Below are positions 9,410 through 18,555 of a stretch of DNA of 64,000 nucleotides, piece by piece. The notes under the pieces were generated by a model that had not been told where the DNA came from, made no database searches, and worked only from the letters and a program-made list of their open reading frames with translations. A program made the position numbers and the translations under genes. Numbering within the stretch: position 1 is the first letter of the stretch; each line of letters opens with the position of its first letter. The stretch spans positions 186,001-250,000 of the forward strand of contig MKTY01000020.1 of NCBI GenBank assembly GCA_001898485.1, given 5' to 3'. Source of the stretch: Sphingobacteriales bacterium 46-32 (lineage in GTDB: Bacteria; Bacteroidota; Bacteroidia; Chitinophagales; Chitinophagaceae).

Positions 9410-9716
9410 ATGTAATAATGTATCACTCCGGTCAGTAATGGCAACTGACCCGGAAACCTGAATAAACCTGTTTTAACATCCAGAAATAATAGCTGTATGA
9501 TTACCATGTCTGCCTGACGACAGACGGTGTATTATATGGTTATTAACAAAGTCGCAGGATGTAGTAAAATGTTGCATGAGAAAGGTGAAGATTGGAAGAT
9601 AGATGCTTAAGGGATTTCTTTTTTTTAGCATCATGCTACCAGAGCAATGAAGGTGTGTCATTTTCTACCCTTTACCTTCCACCCTTCACCTTTTATACTT
9701 ATCTTTCTAAAAAAAG
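9410..9716. other. Intergenic region with inverted repeat (element B)
   Basis: 307 bases between divergent genes. No gene seen. It carries an imperfect inverted repeat listed separately and an A-rich stretch directly before the ATG at 9717. Confidence 0.5.
9580..9695. repeat. Purine-word inverted repeat (element B)
   Basis: The left arm near 9580-9610 reads AAAGGTGAAG, GGAAG and similar words. The right arm, 9664-9694, reads as the complement (CTTCC, CCCTTCACCTTTT). The arms are about 60 bases apart and imperfect. Unlike element A this copy lies in front of a gene, so a terminator role is less obvious. Confidence 0.5.
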
Positions 9717-10226
9717 ATGGGCCTGCTCGATCGGTTACTGGGAAAAAATAAACAGGAAAACCCTCCCGTACATCCCGTAAGTAAAGAAGAGTTTTCGGAG
9801 ATGATCAGGCAGACCATTGCATGGTACCAGGAGGTAGCCTGTCCCTGCGCATTTCCCCGCTTTATTCAGTATACCCGTATCGATTGTGTGGATTGGGGAA
9901 AATCATTTTCCATGTATGAAACTGAAATGATCATCGCACATGCACTTACCTTTTATATTAAGGGAAATGAACAGGGAGAAGGGGCCATTTACAGCTGCAA
10001 AAAATGCAGCTCTACTTTCCAGTTTGGCTGGTCCGACTTCAGCATTCATGTAAGCAGGAGTTATTTTAAACCCTTGCAGCTGAATGCTACACAGGTTGGG
10101 GCGGATGCTCAAACGCCTATACCTTATTATGGCGGATTTTCGGGTCACGCCCTGCCTGATCAGCAGCTTTTTCGTCATGTAGACGCACCTGCCTTTATCA
10201 CCTATATCAGGGCGCTCAAATCATAA
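9717..10226 (+). CDS. Hypothetical protein with CxC and CxxC pairs
   Basis: 169 residues, unrecognised. No signal peptide or membrane segment. Visible features: a CPCAFP pair near residue 42 and a CKKCSS pair near residue 98, followed by an aromatic-rich segment (TFQFGWSDFSIHV), which together could make a zinc ribbon. The rest is soluble alpha/beta-like sequence. It stands alone between a divergent barrel gene and a kinase-like gene. Coding reality is supported by length, an A-rich leader and composition like its neighbours. Confidence 0.7.
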   Translation: MGLLDRLLGKNKQENPPVHPVSKEEFSEMIRQTIAWYQEVACPCAFPRFIQYTRIDCVDWGKSFSMYETEMIIAHALTFYIKGNEQGEGAIYSCKKCSSTFQFGWSDFSIHVSRSYFKPLQLNATQVGADAQTPIPYYGGFSGHALPDQQLFRHVDAPAFITYIRALKS

Positions 10227-10486
10227 CCCGATATATTGAGAAAGAAAGGCCGGATCGCCTATCCGCATCTGCAACCGTCCATCATACGCGTCCCTCAAAA
10301 AGGTGATTTAAACAACTAGCAAAAACCGCTAAAATCCCACAAAAGAGGGAGAGAATACCTGCGTTTTCAGCTGTTTATTTGTAAAGGGGAATAGTACAAC
10401 CCATGTCCTGTTTGCCTGCCACCAATCTGTATCCGGATAACGGAGAAAATAATTTCTGACGGATGATTAATCCCCACTGCTGAATT

Positions 10487-11005
10487 ATGAAAGATAATCT
10501 GATTATGAATGCCGACATGGCTCATCGCTTTGGCCAGAGCCTGCACCAGCTGGGTCATGCAGTACTGGAATTACAAAAACTGAGCTATACCCTGGCACCC
10601 GAACCGCTTGAACAACTTGGGCTGGATGGAGCTATGGAAGAGCTTTGCCGGCAATACAGTGAGCCGGGCTTACAAACCATCAGTTACCAGCCCGCCGGTA
10701 TCGCAGCTGAGCTTATCACTAACGCTGTTTCAATCGCTATCTACCGTATAACTGAGGCACTGCTCAGTACAACAAACAGACCTGTCAGTATCAAAAAAAT
10801 AAGCACAGGCATAGACCCTGTTCGCCAGTCGGTCAATTTAACACTCACCGATGTCAGAAGCAATTTTGACATCACTTATGCGAGTGGCGTGCAAAAGGAT
10901 CTCTGGTTATATGTGAATCATTATATTATATACATGAATGGCAGCATCCGTTTTCAACCGGCTGATGATGATGGCACAGAAATCCGGATATCCTTTCCTG
11001 CATGA
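10487..11005 (+). CDS. Orphan degenerate NarL-type histidine kinase-like protein
   Basis: 172 residues resembling the HisKA_3 end and GHKL ATPase fold of NarL-type kinases, but without sensor or membrane parts. Family-like: LSYTLAPEPLEQLGLDGAMEELC, the helix that follows the H-box, and AIYRITEALLSTT, where the N-box keeps Glu but lacks the usual Asn. The H-box His is not in a HDxxxQ setting, the G1 box DDGxG is replaced by TDVRSNFD, and the GLGL G2 box is missing. ATP binding is therefore doubtful. It may be a regulatory pseudokinase or a decayed gene. No partner receiver adjoins it. Confidence 0.6.
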   Translation: MKDNLIMNADMAHRFGQSLHQLGHAVLELQKLSYTLAPEPLEQLGLDGAMEELCRQYSEPGLQTISYQPAGIAAELITNAVSIAIYRITEALLSTTNRPVSIKKISTGIDPVRQSVNLTLTDVRSNFDITYASGVQKDLWLYVNHYIIYMNGSIRFQPADDDGTEIRISFPA

Positions 11006-11077
11006 AACAGTTTTAGTTCCGTACTGCCCGGCCCGAAATGGAAAATGTTGTTACAGAAACGAAAATACTTTATCAAA

Positions 11078-11097
11078 ATGGCGAAGCGGCTCGCCAT
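11078..11097. terminator. Small perfect hairpin after the kinase-like gene
   Basis: ATGGCGA (11078-11084), 6-base loop, TCGCCAT (11091-11097), in the 244-base gap between convergent genes. No T-run follows, so a terminator role is only possible. Confidence 0.3.
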
Positions 11098-11249
11098 GGC
11101 CTCCTGCATAAGCTTCAGTTCATACGGATATTTAAAGCGGGGGGCCTGCGGCCGTTTCATCATTTCACCGGACAGCAGCAAAGCAGCTCCTTTTATATTT
11201 CCTATCCGTACTGATGCCTAATATGGCGAGGCCTGGCAAAAGCTTTATA

Positions 11250-13652
11250 CTATTCGGATTTCAGACTTCTCGCAGGGCTGGTAAGTGCGGCCTTTACAGC
11301 CTGTATACTTACCGTTGCGAGCGTCAGCAACAACACTCCACCCGCAGTAAAAAGGAAGATGGTCCAGGAAATGGAAGTGCGGTAATTATATTGCTGCAGC
11401 CATTGATGCATAGCATACCAGGCCACCGGTATAGTAATGAGACAGGATAGGGCCACCAGTTTTATAAAATCGCCCGAGAGCATACCCCATACCTGGGTTA
11501 CAGAAGCCCCCAGCACTTTGCGGATACCGATCTCACGTGTACGCTGCTCGACCACATAGGCTGTGAGCCCAAACAATCCCATACAGCTGATGAAAATCGC
11601 GAGTAGCGCAAAAGCGGCGGCCAGTTTGCCCACCCGGGCTTCCAATGCAAATTTGGCGGCATAAGTCCGATCTACAAACTCATATTCGAAGGGGGCCGAG
11701 GGGATGATCTTTTTAAAAACCTTTTCGATACCCGCCAGCGCATTATTGACCGATTGCCCTTTATGCAACCGGAGCAGCATTACATTGACATTGTCTGGCT
11801 GCATAAAATACATGGTCTGCTTCACCGGATCGAATGGCGACTCCATCAACAGATCCTTTACGACTCCCACCACATGATATTCGCGCAGCCTGCCATTTAC
11901 CTGCCAGCGTACCATACTGCCTATGGGGTCTTTAAGTCCCATAAATTTTACCGCGGTTTCATTGAGTATAATTGCATTGGCGTCGGAAGGGTACTCGCGT
12001 GAAAAGTCGCGACCCGTTTTCATCTGCCATTGTACCGTTTTACCAAACTCGTGTGTTACGAAAATGGTATTGAAATTACCAGTTAAATCCGGCGCCTTAC
12101 CAGGCCAGTCAAACTCTGTATTGGTTGACCACACACTGGTAAGCGGACTCGATGACTCCGCCATCTCCGAAATCAAACCAGCCTGTTTCAACCCGGTACG
12201 CAGCAGGTCATACTTGCCGTAAAAATCAGATGATTTCATTGTAATCATCACCATACCACTGCGGTCGTAGCCCACCGGCCGGTTACGCGAATGCTCCACC
12301 TGGCGGTATATGATTATTGTACCAATAATCAATGTAAGCGAAATGGCAAACTGTGCTCCTACCAGCACCTGGCGCGATAACACAGCGCGCCGGCCCATTT
12401 TAAATGTACCCTTCAGTACTTTTACTGGTTGAAAAGAAGAAAGATAGAGCGCAGGATAGCTGCCTGCCAGCAGAGCGGTCAGCAATGCAAAACCGAGTGC
12501 CATCAGCCAAAACAGCGGTTGTGCCCAGGGTATCAGCATATGCTTATCGGCAATTGCATTAAAAACCGGAAGAACCATCTGCACCAGGCAAAGACTTAAC
12601 AAAAAGGCCGATAGCACGATCAGCAGAGACTCTGCATAGAACTGAAAGATCAACTGGCGGCGCATAGATCCGATTGCTTTCCTTACCCCCACCTCACGTG
12701 AACGTTTTTCGGACCGGGCCGTACTGAGGTTCATAAAATTGATACAGGCCAGCACCAGCACAAATACACCTACCAGTCCAAAGAGCCATACATACTCTAT
12801 CTGTCCCCCCTTCTGCACACCATTTTCCCAATATGAACGCAAATGCCATTCATTCATGGGGTGCACAAATATTGCCGGGTTATACAATTTTTCAGCTTCC
12901 GATAAATGCTCCTTTTTAACCGACCTGATCTTCTTATTCACTCCTTCAAAACTGACCTGCGGTTTCAGTTTTACAAATGCCTGAAAGGAATTGTTGTTCC
13001 ACTCTGCCCTATCCCGGGCCTGTGTTACCCATTGCTCCGTGACTGCGTAAAGGTCCCAGGGTGCTATAAATTTTACATTGCGAAAAGTAGTGTTGTAAGG
13101 CAGGTCTTCATAGATCGCAGCTACCTTTACGGTTTGTGCATTATCGATCTTCATCAATTGCCCCATCACATCGGTTTTCCCAAATATGGCTTTTGCTGTA
13201 GAGGCTGCCAGCATAATATTTCCGGGCTCTCCCAATGCCTTGTAATCGCCCTCTATCATTTTCAGTGACAGCAGTTCAGGGGCGCCTTTATCCATATACA
13301 TTCCCCGGCGGCCAATATGCTTATCGCCTACCGACAAAATATGATCGTCTTCCCAGGAGGCCATCACTATTTCATCAAAATCACTTCCATACTGCGCCTG
13401 TAAGGCAGCACCAAGAGGAAAGGGAAGTGATTCCTCGGTGTGAACAACGCCATTAAAAGTCTGCTGTTGCATGACTCGGCCTATACGGCCATGATCAGCA
13501 TGATACCTGTCAAAAGATAATTCGTCATAAATCCACAGTCCGATCAGCATGGCTACTGCCATACCTACTGCCAGTCCGCTGATATTTATAAAAGAAGAAG
13601 ACTTGTCGCGAAAAAGATTGCGCCAGGCAATGCGGATATAACTCTTAATCAT
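11250..13652 (-). CDS. FtsX/MacB-type ABC transporter permease, Bacteroidota long form
   Basis: 800 residues. Topology: one membrane helix near 20-42, a large periplasmic MacB_PCD domain about 45-250, three helices about 285-400 forming the first FtsX core, another helix near 435, a second periplasmic domain about 450-660, and the closing FtsX core about 680-785. The segments AWRNLFRDKSSSFINISGL at the start and EQRTREIGIRKVLGAS near residue 710 are typical. Such permeases work with a separate ATPase, often in antimicrobial export or lipoprotein handling; none is encoded nearby. Single-gene unit. Confidence 0.92.
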   Translation of the reverse strand: MIKSYIRIAWRNLFRDKSSSFINISGLAVGMAVAMLIGLWIYDELSFDRYHADHGRIGRVMQQQTFNGVVHTEESLPFPLGAALQAQYGSDFDEIVMASWEDDHILSVGDKHIGRRGMYMDKGAPELLSLKMIEGDYKALGEPGNIMLAASTAKAIFGKTDVMGQLMKIDNAQTVKVAAIYEDLPYNTTFRNVKFIAPWDLYAVTEQWVTQARDRAEWNNNSFQAFVKLKPQVSFEGVNKKIRSVKKEHLSEAEKLYNPAIFVHPMNEWHLRSYWENGVQKGGQIEYVWLFGLVGVFVLVLACINFMNLSTARSEKRSREVGVRKAIGSMRRQLIFQFYAESLLIVLSAFLLSLCLVQMVLPVFNAIADKHMLIPWAQPLFWLMALGFALLTALLAGSYPALYLSSFQPVKVLKGTFKMGRRAVLSRQVLVGAQFAISLTLIIGTIIIYRQVEHSRNRPVGYDRSGMVMITMKSSDFYGKYDLLRTGLKQAGLISEMAESSSPLTSVWSTNTEFDWPGKAPDLTGNFNTIFVTHEFGKTVQWQMKTGRDFSREYPSDANAIILNETAVKFMGLKDPIGSMVRWQVNGRLREYHVVGVVKDLLMESPFDPVKQTMYFMQPDNVNVMLLRLHKGQSVNNALAGIEKVFKKIIPSAPFEYEFVDRTYAAKFALEARVGKLAAAFALLAIFISCMGLFGLTAYVVEQRTREIGIRKVLGASVTQVWGMLSGDFIKLVALSCLITIPVAWYAMHQWLQQYNYRTSISWTIFLFTAGGVLLLTLATVSIQAVKAALTSPARSLKSE

Positions 13653-13807
13653 ACCTATTATTTACTGAAACCGGTGAATGACAGCTGATTGCTGTCTAAA
13701 GCAATGCCAATTGCTCAGGCTCTTGCTAATCAAACTATTAATTAAATTAAATGGCTGTTGAGTGTACGCTTTTGGTACAGGCAATGTACGCTAATGATTA
13801 TGAGTTG

Positions 13808-13876
13808 TAAGTTATAGGTGATAGGTTATAGGTGATAACAAGATCCTTTATACTTTTATACCTTTATACCTTTTAC
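13808..13876. repeat. Purine-word repeat with tandem 13-mer (element E)
   Basis: GTTATAGGTGATA occurs at 13811-13823 and again at 13825-13837. It is followed by pyrimidine words (TATACTTTTATACCTTTATACC) ending at the 3' end of the AraC-type gene, so the two halves are roughly complementary. Probably a relative of element A and a terminator of the minus-strand regulator gene. Confidence 0.5.
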
Positions 13877-14721
13877 AGCAGCCTCAAAGTGGTTCCTTCT
13901 ACATACAAAAACTGCTTGCCGGCCGGTTCTATGGCCTGATCGATACCCGCCAGCACTTTCATTTCGCGGTTAAAATGCGACTGGTCTGTATAACCCAATT
14001 CAAAAGCGATGGACCGCCAGCTACGCTCCGGCTGTAATTGTTTCTGACGCAGCGCCCGCCTGCTACGTGCAATTCGCAGATATGCCTGTGGTGGAAGACC
14101 TGTACGTTCAGTAAATACGCGACGAAACTGCCGCTCACTCAGATAACATTGTTTTGCCATCTGCGCCACAGCAGTAAATGTTCCGGCATCTATCGCAGCA
14201 AGCATTTCTTCGATTGCATTCTTTTCGTATCCTGTATTTTTTTGCCATTGTCTCAGCAAAAAATTTTCAGCAATTAGCTGCCGTTCAGACATACACCTGG
14301 CTGTTGCAATCTGCTGCCCCATCGTTTCCCAATGGCAGCCGAGCGAAACCGCCGCGGGTATAAATGCATCGGAAAAATGAAGCGGGGGTATACCAAACAA
14401 ACGATAAAAGCCCGAAGGCTTAAAAATGATCACAAACATCGACAATACACCCTGCATGCCCAGCTGAAGCAGTGAGCTGCTTACTGCGCCTCTTACATTG
14501 CACAAATAAGAAGGAGAAAGCATATCCTGCCTGTGCCGGGTATCATGCACATGAGTCACAATGGGGGCATGTCCCGTTGTTACAAACAGGCATTGCTCCA
14601 GTTTGGCTGGCAACAGGCGGTTAACCCATTCACCTGCAGTACCCATACGCACATCGAGATAACAGCGGATATAGGGCTGCAGTATACTGCACGGGTAACC
14701 AAGATCATGCTGAGGCGACAT
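13873..14721 (-). CDS. AraC family transcriptional regulator
   Basis: 282 residues. The N-terminal ~150 residues form a sensing beta-domain like that of DUF6597-type AraC proteins (opening YPCSILQPYIRCYLDV). The C-terminal ~100 residues contain the two helix-turn-helix units: MAKQCYLSERQFRRVFTERTG and WRSIAFELGYTDQSHFNRE. It is transcribed away from the PIG-L deacetylase gene, with a 21-base near-palindrome in the shared 113-base gap. Control of itself and of the deacetylase gene is a reasonable inference. Inducer unknown. Confidence 0.9.
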   Translation of the reverse strand: MSPQHDLGYPCSILQPYIRCYLDVRMGTAGEWVNRLLPAKLEQCLFVTTGHAPIVTHVHDTRHRQDMLSPSYLCNVRGAVSSSLLQLGMQGVLSMFVIIFKPSGFYRLFGIPPLHFSDAFIPAAVSLGCHWETMGQQIATARCMSERQLIAENFLLRQWQKNTGYEKNAIEEMLAAIDAGTFTAVAQMAKQCYLSERQFRRVFTERTGLPPQAYLRIARSRRALRQKQLQPERSWRSIAFELGYTDQSHFNREMKVLAGIDQAIEPAGKQFLYVEGTTLRLL

Positions 14722-14787
14722 ATACTTCTTAATAAACGCAGAGAGTCATCATAAAATGTCCGATAAATACTACATGACTACCGGGCT

Positions 14788-14808
14788 CTGCTGTTAAATT
14801 TACAGCAG
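14788..14808. promoter_or_regulatory. Palindrome between divergent AraC and PIG-L genes
   Basis: CTGCTGT (14788-14794) and ACAGCAG (14802-14808) are perfect inverted repeats around an AT-only 7-base centre. It lies 26 bases before the PIG-L ATG in the divergent gap, a fitting place for an operator. Confidence 0.45.
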
Positions 14809-14834
14809 TTGAAAGCCTTTCTAAAAAATAACTG

Positions 14835-15734
14835 ATGAAAAAAATTGCTAAAAAGCTCCTGCTTCTCCTCCTCTTGTTGCTGATGGCTATGGGGGCACAT
14901 CTCCTCTACCTCAACAGCCTGGCCCCGGATGAAAATTACCCCAAAGACACCTATTTTTTACAGGAAAATAATAAACGGGCGCTTATCATCATGGCACACG
15001 ATGACGATGCCGTGGGCAGTGCCGGCACCATGTCTATGCTTTGTGAAAAAGGATGGTCGATCCGTGAAATGTGCTTCTTTCAGCAAGGCGGATTATATGC
15101 CCGCAAAGACAGTATCAAAAACCCGCAGCGCAAAATAGCTCTTCAAAAGGTCGCACGCATACAGGGACTGGCAGGAACAGATCCGGTCGATTTCAACTTC
15201 CGGAACGATATGAATACAGAAGCGGCTTATATGCCCATGCCTTACAGCATGTTTGCAGTCAACTATAAAACCGATTCACTTACAGAAATCATCGGCAAAT
15301 ATATAGATGAGCATAAACCCTCCGTGTTATTTACACTCGATGATAAAATAGGTGGGTACGGCAACCCTGATCATGTGGTTATGAGCCAACTGGTACTAAA
15401 TTATTGCAGGCAACATAAAAACGATCCTGGTTTCACCGTAAAAAAAATATACCAGGCCGTATTCCCTCCATCGCTTGCGGAGAGGGTGCTGGGTAAAATG
15501 CCCGTATACAATGAAGCTAAAAAAGTATACCAGTGCAGCGGCATGCCATTACCTACTGTTGAAATAAATATTACGGCCTTTGCGCAGCAGAAGAAAACAT
15601 GCATGCAAACTTATACCACGGAGCAAAACTCCATAAAAAAGATATGGCCGTACTACAACTGGTATCCTTCCTGGATCTATTTCAGGATTTTCGACCGGGA
15701 TTTCTTTCGTGTGCTGGATGTATCTGCGCTATAG
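14835..15734 (+). CDS. PIG-L/LmbE family deacetylase, membrane-anchored
   Basis: 299 residues. Residues 5-24 make an uncleaved or signal-type hydrophobic segment (a run of Leu), placing the enzyme outside the cytoplasmic membrane. The zinc motif appears as A54-H-D-D-D58, a variant of AHPDD, and the distal His is in GNPDHVVMSQ near residue 180. The family removes N-acetyl groups from sugars such as GlcNAc-linked compounds. It is divergent from the AraC regulator and ends 5 bases before the convergent WG-repeat gene. Substrate unknown. Confidence 0.88.
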   Translation: MKKIAKKLLLLLLLLLMAMGAHLLYLNSLAPDENYPKDTYFLQENNKRALIIMAHDDDAVGSAGTMSMLCEKGWSIREMCFFQQGGLYARKDSIKNPQRKIALQKVARIQGLAGTDPVDFNFRNDMNTEAAYMPMPYSMFAVNYKTDSLTEIIGKYIDEHKPSVLFTLDDKIGGYGNPDHVVMSQLVLNYCRQHKNDPGFTVKKIYQAVFPPSLAERVLGKMPVYNEAKKVYQCSGMPLPTVEINITAFAQQKKTCMQTYTTEQNSIKKIWPYYNWYPSWIYFRIFDRDFFRVLDVSAL

Positions 15735-15739
15735 AATTA

Positions 15740-17125
15740 TTACTCCTGTGTATTGAAATAAACAAAGCCGGTGCGCGCATTAAAATACCCATACTCCTTA
15801 TAATTAAGTGAGTAGTTGCCGGTGACCAGGAAAAAGCCATTTCCATAGGAACTAAATTGTACCGGTTGTAATGGAAACAGTACCGTACCATCCGTTTTTA
15901 TTAATCCGTTTTTATCATCCTTCACTATTTCGAGTATGCCAGGTTCGCCTGTAAAACGGATGCTCTTGTACTCGAGCGGCAGGATTTGGCGCCCGGTCTT
16001 ATCAATCAGTCCATACAGGTAGCTATAGCCGTCTGAATGTACAATAGCTACCCCCTGTTTAAACTCAAACTGAAAATCATATCCTTTCGGAAAAGCAAGT
16101 TTTCCCTGCTTATTGTAGGCGTACCATTTTTTGTCGCGGTGGCGGAGCGTCACTATGCCATCTGAATAATGCATCTGGAAAAAAGTGCGTACATAGGCGT
16201 TCTGAGCAGCGCGGCTGGTATCTTCATAACTCACCAGTTGTGCTATACGCTGACCTGACACATCCAGCACATTATGTACATTATTGATATAGCTGATGAT
16301 TGCCACACCATCGCTAACAGGGTTCGGCAATATGCCCCGGAAAGTAAAGGCGACACGTCCATTATCCATATCAAAATATGCCGTTGAGTCGGTCGTAGTG
16401 CGGTAGTTGGCATAGGGTTGCCATTCAGACACCCATAGTTCTTTGTAGCGGATTGGAAGGACTAACTGGCCATACCGGTTAACAGCACCGTACAGATTAT
16501 TGAGTTTAACACGTGTGCCATAGACACCTGCAAACAGATCGTCGACCTGGTAACCGAGCAGACCTTTGGCGTCACGTCCATATAACCAGTAACGATCATT
16601 TTGCTTCATCCCTATCACGCAGCCACCTGGTTGCCAGAGGGCATCCTCAAAATCAGCGGCTACTTTCATTCCGGTATAATTATATAAATGTGCGATAGTT
16701 GTTCTGCTGCTGCCCTTCTCTATATACTTAAAGGCCAGAAAGACGCGAATGTTGTCGAAGCGGTGTACCGATGCGTATTCAAAAGGAACGATTATTTTTC
16801 CTGTGCTGTCTGTCACTCCTGCACCTGTTTCCTTACGGCCTTCTGCCAGTCCCTGTTTCATTGGCTGCCCCGACTTAAGGGTAGAGTCATAAAATGCCCA
16901 GGTGCCATTTTCGCGTACATAACCTCCCCATATTCCGTTTATGACAAAGGCATATCCTTCGCTGAAAGGGGTAGCCCATTCAAACATATATTTCAGCCTT
17001 TCCGTATTGCTGGCATCCACATATCCATATTTACCCTGGAGCCGGGAAGGAAACAGGGCCGGCTGTTGCGCCGCAAGATGCATCGCAAGTACAAGCAACA
17101 ACACTGTGCACAGCAGTCTGAACAT
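15740..17125 (-). CDS. Exported WG-repeat protein
   Basis: 461 residues with signal peptide 1-19 (ending HLAAQ). At least six degenerate WG repeats follow, recognisable by units such as KYGYVDASN, LYGAVNRYGQLVLPIRY, YGLIDKTGRQILPLEYKSI and KNGLIKTDGTVLFPL. WG (KWG Leptospira-type) repeats fold as a beta structure and occur in surface or periplasmic proteins of Bacteroidota; no enzyme function is known. It converges on the PIG-L gene with a 5-base gap. Confidence 0.88.
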   Translation of the reverse strand: MFRLLCTVLLLVLAMHLAAQQPALFPSRLQGKYGYVDASNTERLKYMFEWATPFSEGYAFVINGIWGGYVRENGTWAFYDSTLKSGQPMKQGLAEGRKETGAGVTDSTGKIIVPFEYASVHRFDNIRVFLAFKYIEKGSSRTTIAHLYNYTGMKVAADFEDALWQPGGCVIGMKQNDRYWLYGRDAKGLLGYQVDDLFAGVYGTRVKLNNLYGAVNRYGQLVLPIRYKELWVSEWQPYANYRTTTDSTAYFDMDNGRVAFTFRGILPNPVSDGVAIISYINNVHNVLDVSGQRIAQLVSYEDTSRAAQNAYVRTFFQMHYSDGIVTLRHRDKKWYAYNKQGKLAFPKGYDFQFEFKQGVAIVHSDGYSYLYGLIDKTGRQILPLEYKSIRFTGEPGILEIVKDDKNGLIKTDGTVLFPLQPVQFSSYGNGFFLVTGNYSLNYKEYGYFNARTGFVYFNTQE

Positions 17126-17194
17126 ATATTTTTGCTGCCAAATTAAAGGGCGGTAAGCTCCGGTAGTATACCTTAGGCAGGGTATTTTGGGAAG

Positions 17195-17351
17195 TTTTAA
17201 GTTTTACGTGGTACGCTTTAAGTTAGGTATGGGGCAGAAGGCGAAAGGTTAGGGGGATTCATCAGCACATTAGCATATCAGCACATTGTTCTGCCATCTT
17301 CAACTTTTCAAATCATCAAATCCATCAGCACATTACTCACCTCAGCACATT
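17195..17351. repeat. Intergenic TCAGCACATT repeat cluster (element F)
   Basis: The 10-mer TCAGCACATT occurs four times: 17262-17271, 17278-17287, 17325-17334 and 17342-17351. The last copy overlaps the stop codon of the TPR gene. It is preceded by purine words (GGGGCAGAAGGCGAAAGG). Spacing is irregular, so this is an interspersed intergenic repeat and not an array. Confidence 0.7.
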
Positions 17352-18228
17352 ATTTCCTGATTTTCGCCAGTTCATCTTTCGCCTTATTGATCCAGGTGCG
17401 GTTACGGCTTTTTTCCCGGCCCGACAAATGAGTCACTTCACTCAGTATTTCAGTAAATATTTTCTGCGCTTCTGCAGTACGGCCCTGGCGTATTAGGAAT
17501 GAACCATATTCACTACGAGGTTCATAGTTGGCAAAACGTCCATTCATAAGACGAAATTCTTTTTCGGCCTCCTCTGTGCGACCGGTTTTCTCAAGTGCGA
17601 GTGTATATTTAATATGTGCCGGAGAGCGTGCAAACTGAGGCGACCTATACATTTTACGCGCCAGCGGAATCAACTCTTCATATCGTCCTACTGCTGCATA
17701 AGCCATTACCATCTGCTGAAGCAGGTGTTCGTTTTCCTGAAACACGCCGTTATAGCTGCTTTCATAGAGCTCAATAGCCCGTTGGGTATCGCCCCGCTGC
17801 AGCAGTGCATCTGCCAGCGCAATCCTGTTTTGAAATGTATCTGAAAAGCGCAGTTGCTCCTCAAGTTTCCGAACAGAAAGTCCCGGCACCACAGCCGATG
17901 CCACACCCGAGCGAAGTTCATTCACAGTGCGACGGGTCAGTATCTCTGAATAAAAGTAAACCAGGCAGCCAATCAGCGGAAGAAAAATGATGATCCATAC
18001 CCATTTGGTATCATTTCCCTTACGCATACAATGCCACACACAGACAAGCTGGATGATCAGTATCACATAATAATACTCAGAAAGCAGGTACATGTATATA
18101 TTGATGGTGGTTAGGGCCAAAAATAACCAGTTTTTAGAAAACAGGTAACGCCACCTTCTTAAGCGCATTGAGGAGTTCCGCAGACTTTCTTTTCGTGTAA
18201 ATGAAGGTATTGTTGATTGCAACACCAT
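17350..18228 (-). CDS. Membrane protein with PLDc_N-like hairpin and TPRs
   Basis: 292 residues. Two or three hydrophobic segments between about 33 and 95; the last part (WVWIIIFLPLIGCLVYFYSEI) resembles the PLDc_N membrane hairpin found at the start of cardiolipin synthases. No phospholipase catalytic domain follows. Instead residues about 130-285 form tetratricopeptide repeats (RIALADALLQRGDTQRAIEL). Likely a membrane-anchored scaffold; partner unknown. Its stop codon lies in one of the TCAGCACATT repeats. Confidence 0.75.
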   Translation of the reverse strand: MVLQSTIPSFTRKESLRNSSMRLRRWRYLFSKNWLFLALTTINIYMYLLSEYYYVILIIQLVCVWHCMRKGNDTKWVWIIIFLPLIGCLVYFYSEILTRRTVNELRSGVASAVVPGLSVRKLEEQLRFSDTFQNRIALADALLQRGDTQRAIELYESSYNGVFQENEHLLQQMVMAYAAVGRYEELIPLARKMYRSPQFARSPAHIKYTLALEKTGRTEEAEKEFRLMNGRFANYEPRSEYGSFLIRQGRTAEAQKIFTEILSEVTHLSGREKSRNRTWINKAKDELAKIRK

Positions 18229-18555
18229 CTAATATGTACTGCCTGTCTGCAACAGAAATGTTACAACCCTGCTTTTACAGCGATAATTTTTACAGAATAA
18301 AAACAAACAATCTCTAATGGTTTACACCTATTTGATTGATTTAAAACGAGTTGCAGCATTTTTTTGATTTTTATCAAATAAAACCCACAGCACTCCGTTC
18401 TATCTTGCAATTCAAATATCCTTTACAGAAAAACCACTAGCATGTATCAGCATACTCACGAATCCTGGCGCAGTGTCTTCCCTGCCTGCCTTGCCAATTT
18501 ACATTGCATGATCTTATTTCCCTTTGACATTTAAGTAAACAAACCACCAGTATCT
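18229..18555. other. Intergenic leader of the T9SS surface protein
   Basis: 327 bases between divergent genes, AT-rich, no gene. TTTGAT-TTTT-ATCAAA at 18363-18378 is a perfect small palindrome that could be an operator. I see no promoter pair that fits the Bacteroidota consensus well. Confidence 0.45.

Noticed and set aside
10227-10486. Missing N-terminal part of a decayed kinase upstream of the pseudokinase gene
   Set aside because: I could not follow any kinase-like sequence through this 260-base gap in the three plus-strand frames; a recent truncation is not shown.
17262-17351. TCAGCACATT copies as a CRISPR-like array
   Set aside because: The repeat is only 10 bases, spacing is irregular, one copy overlaps a stop codon, and no cas genes are nearby.
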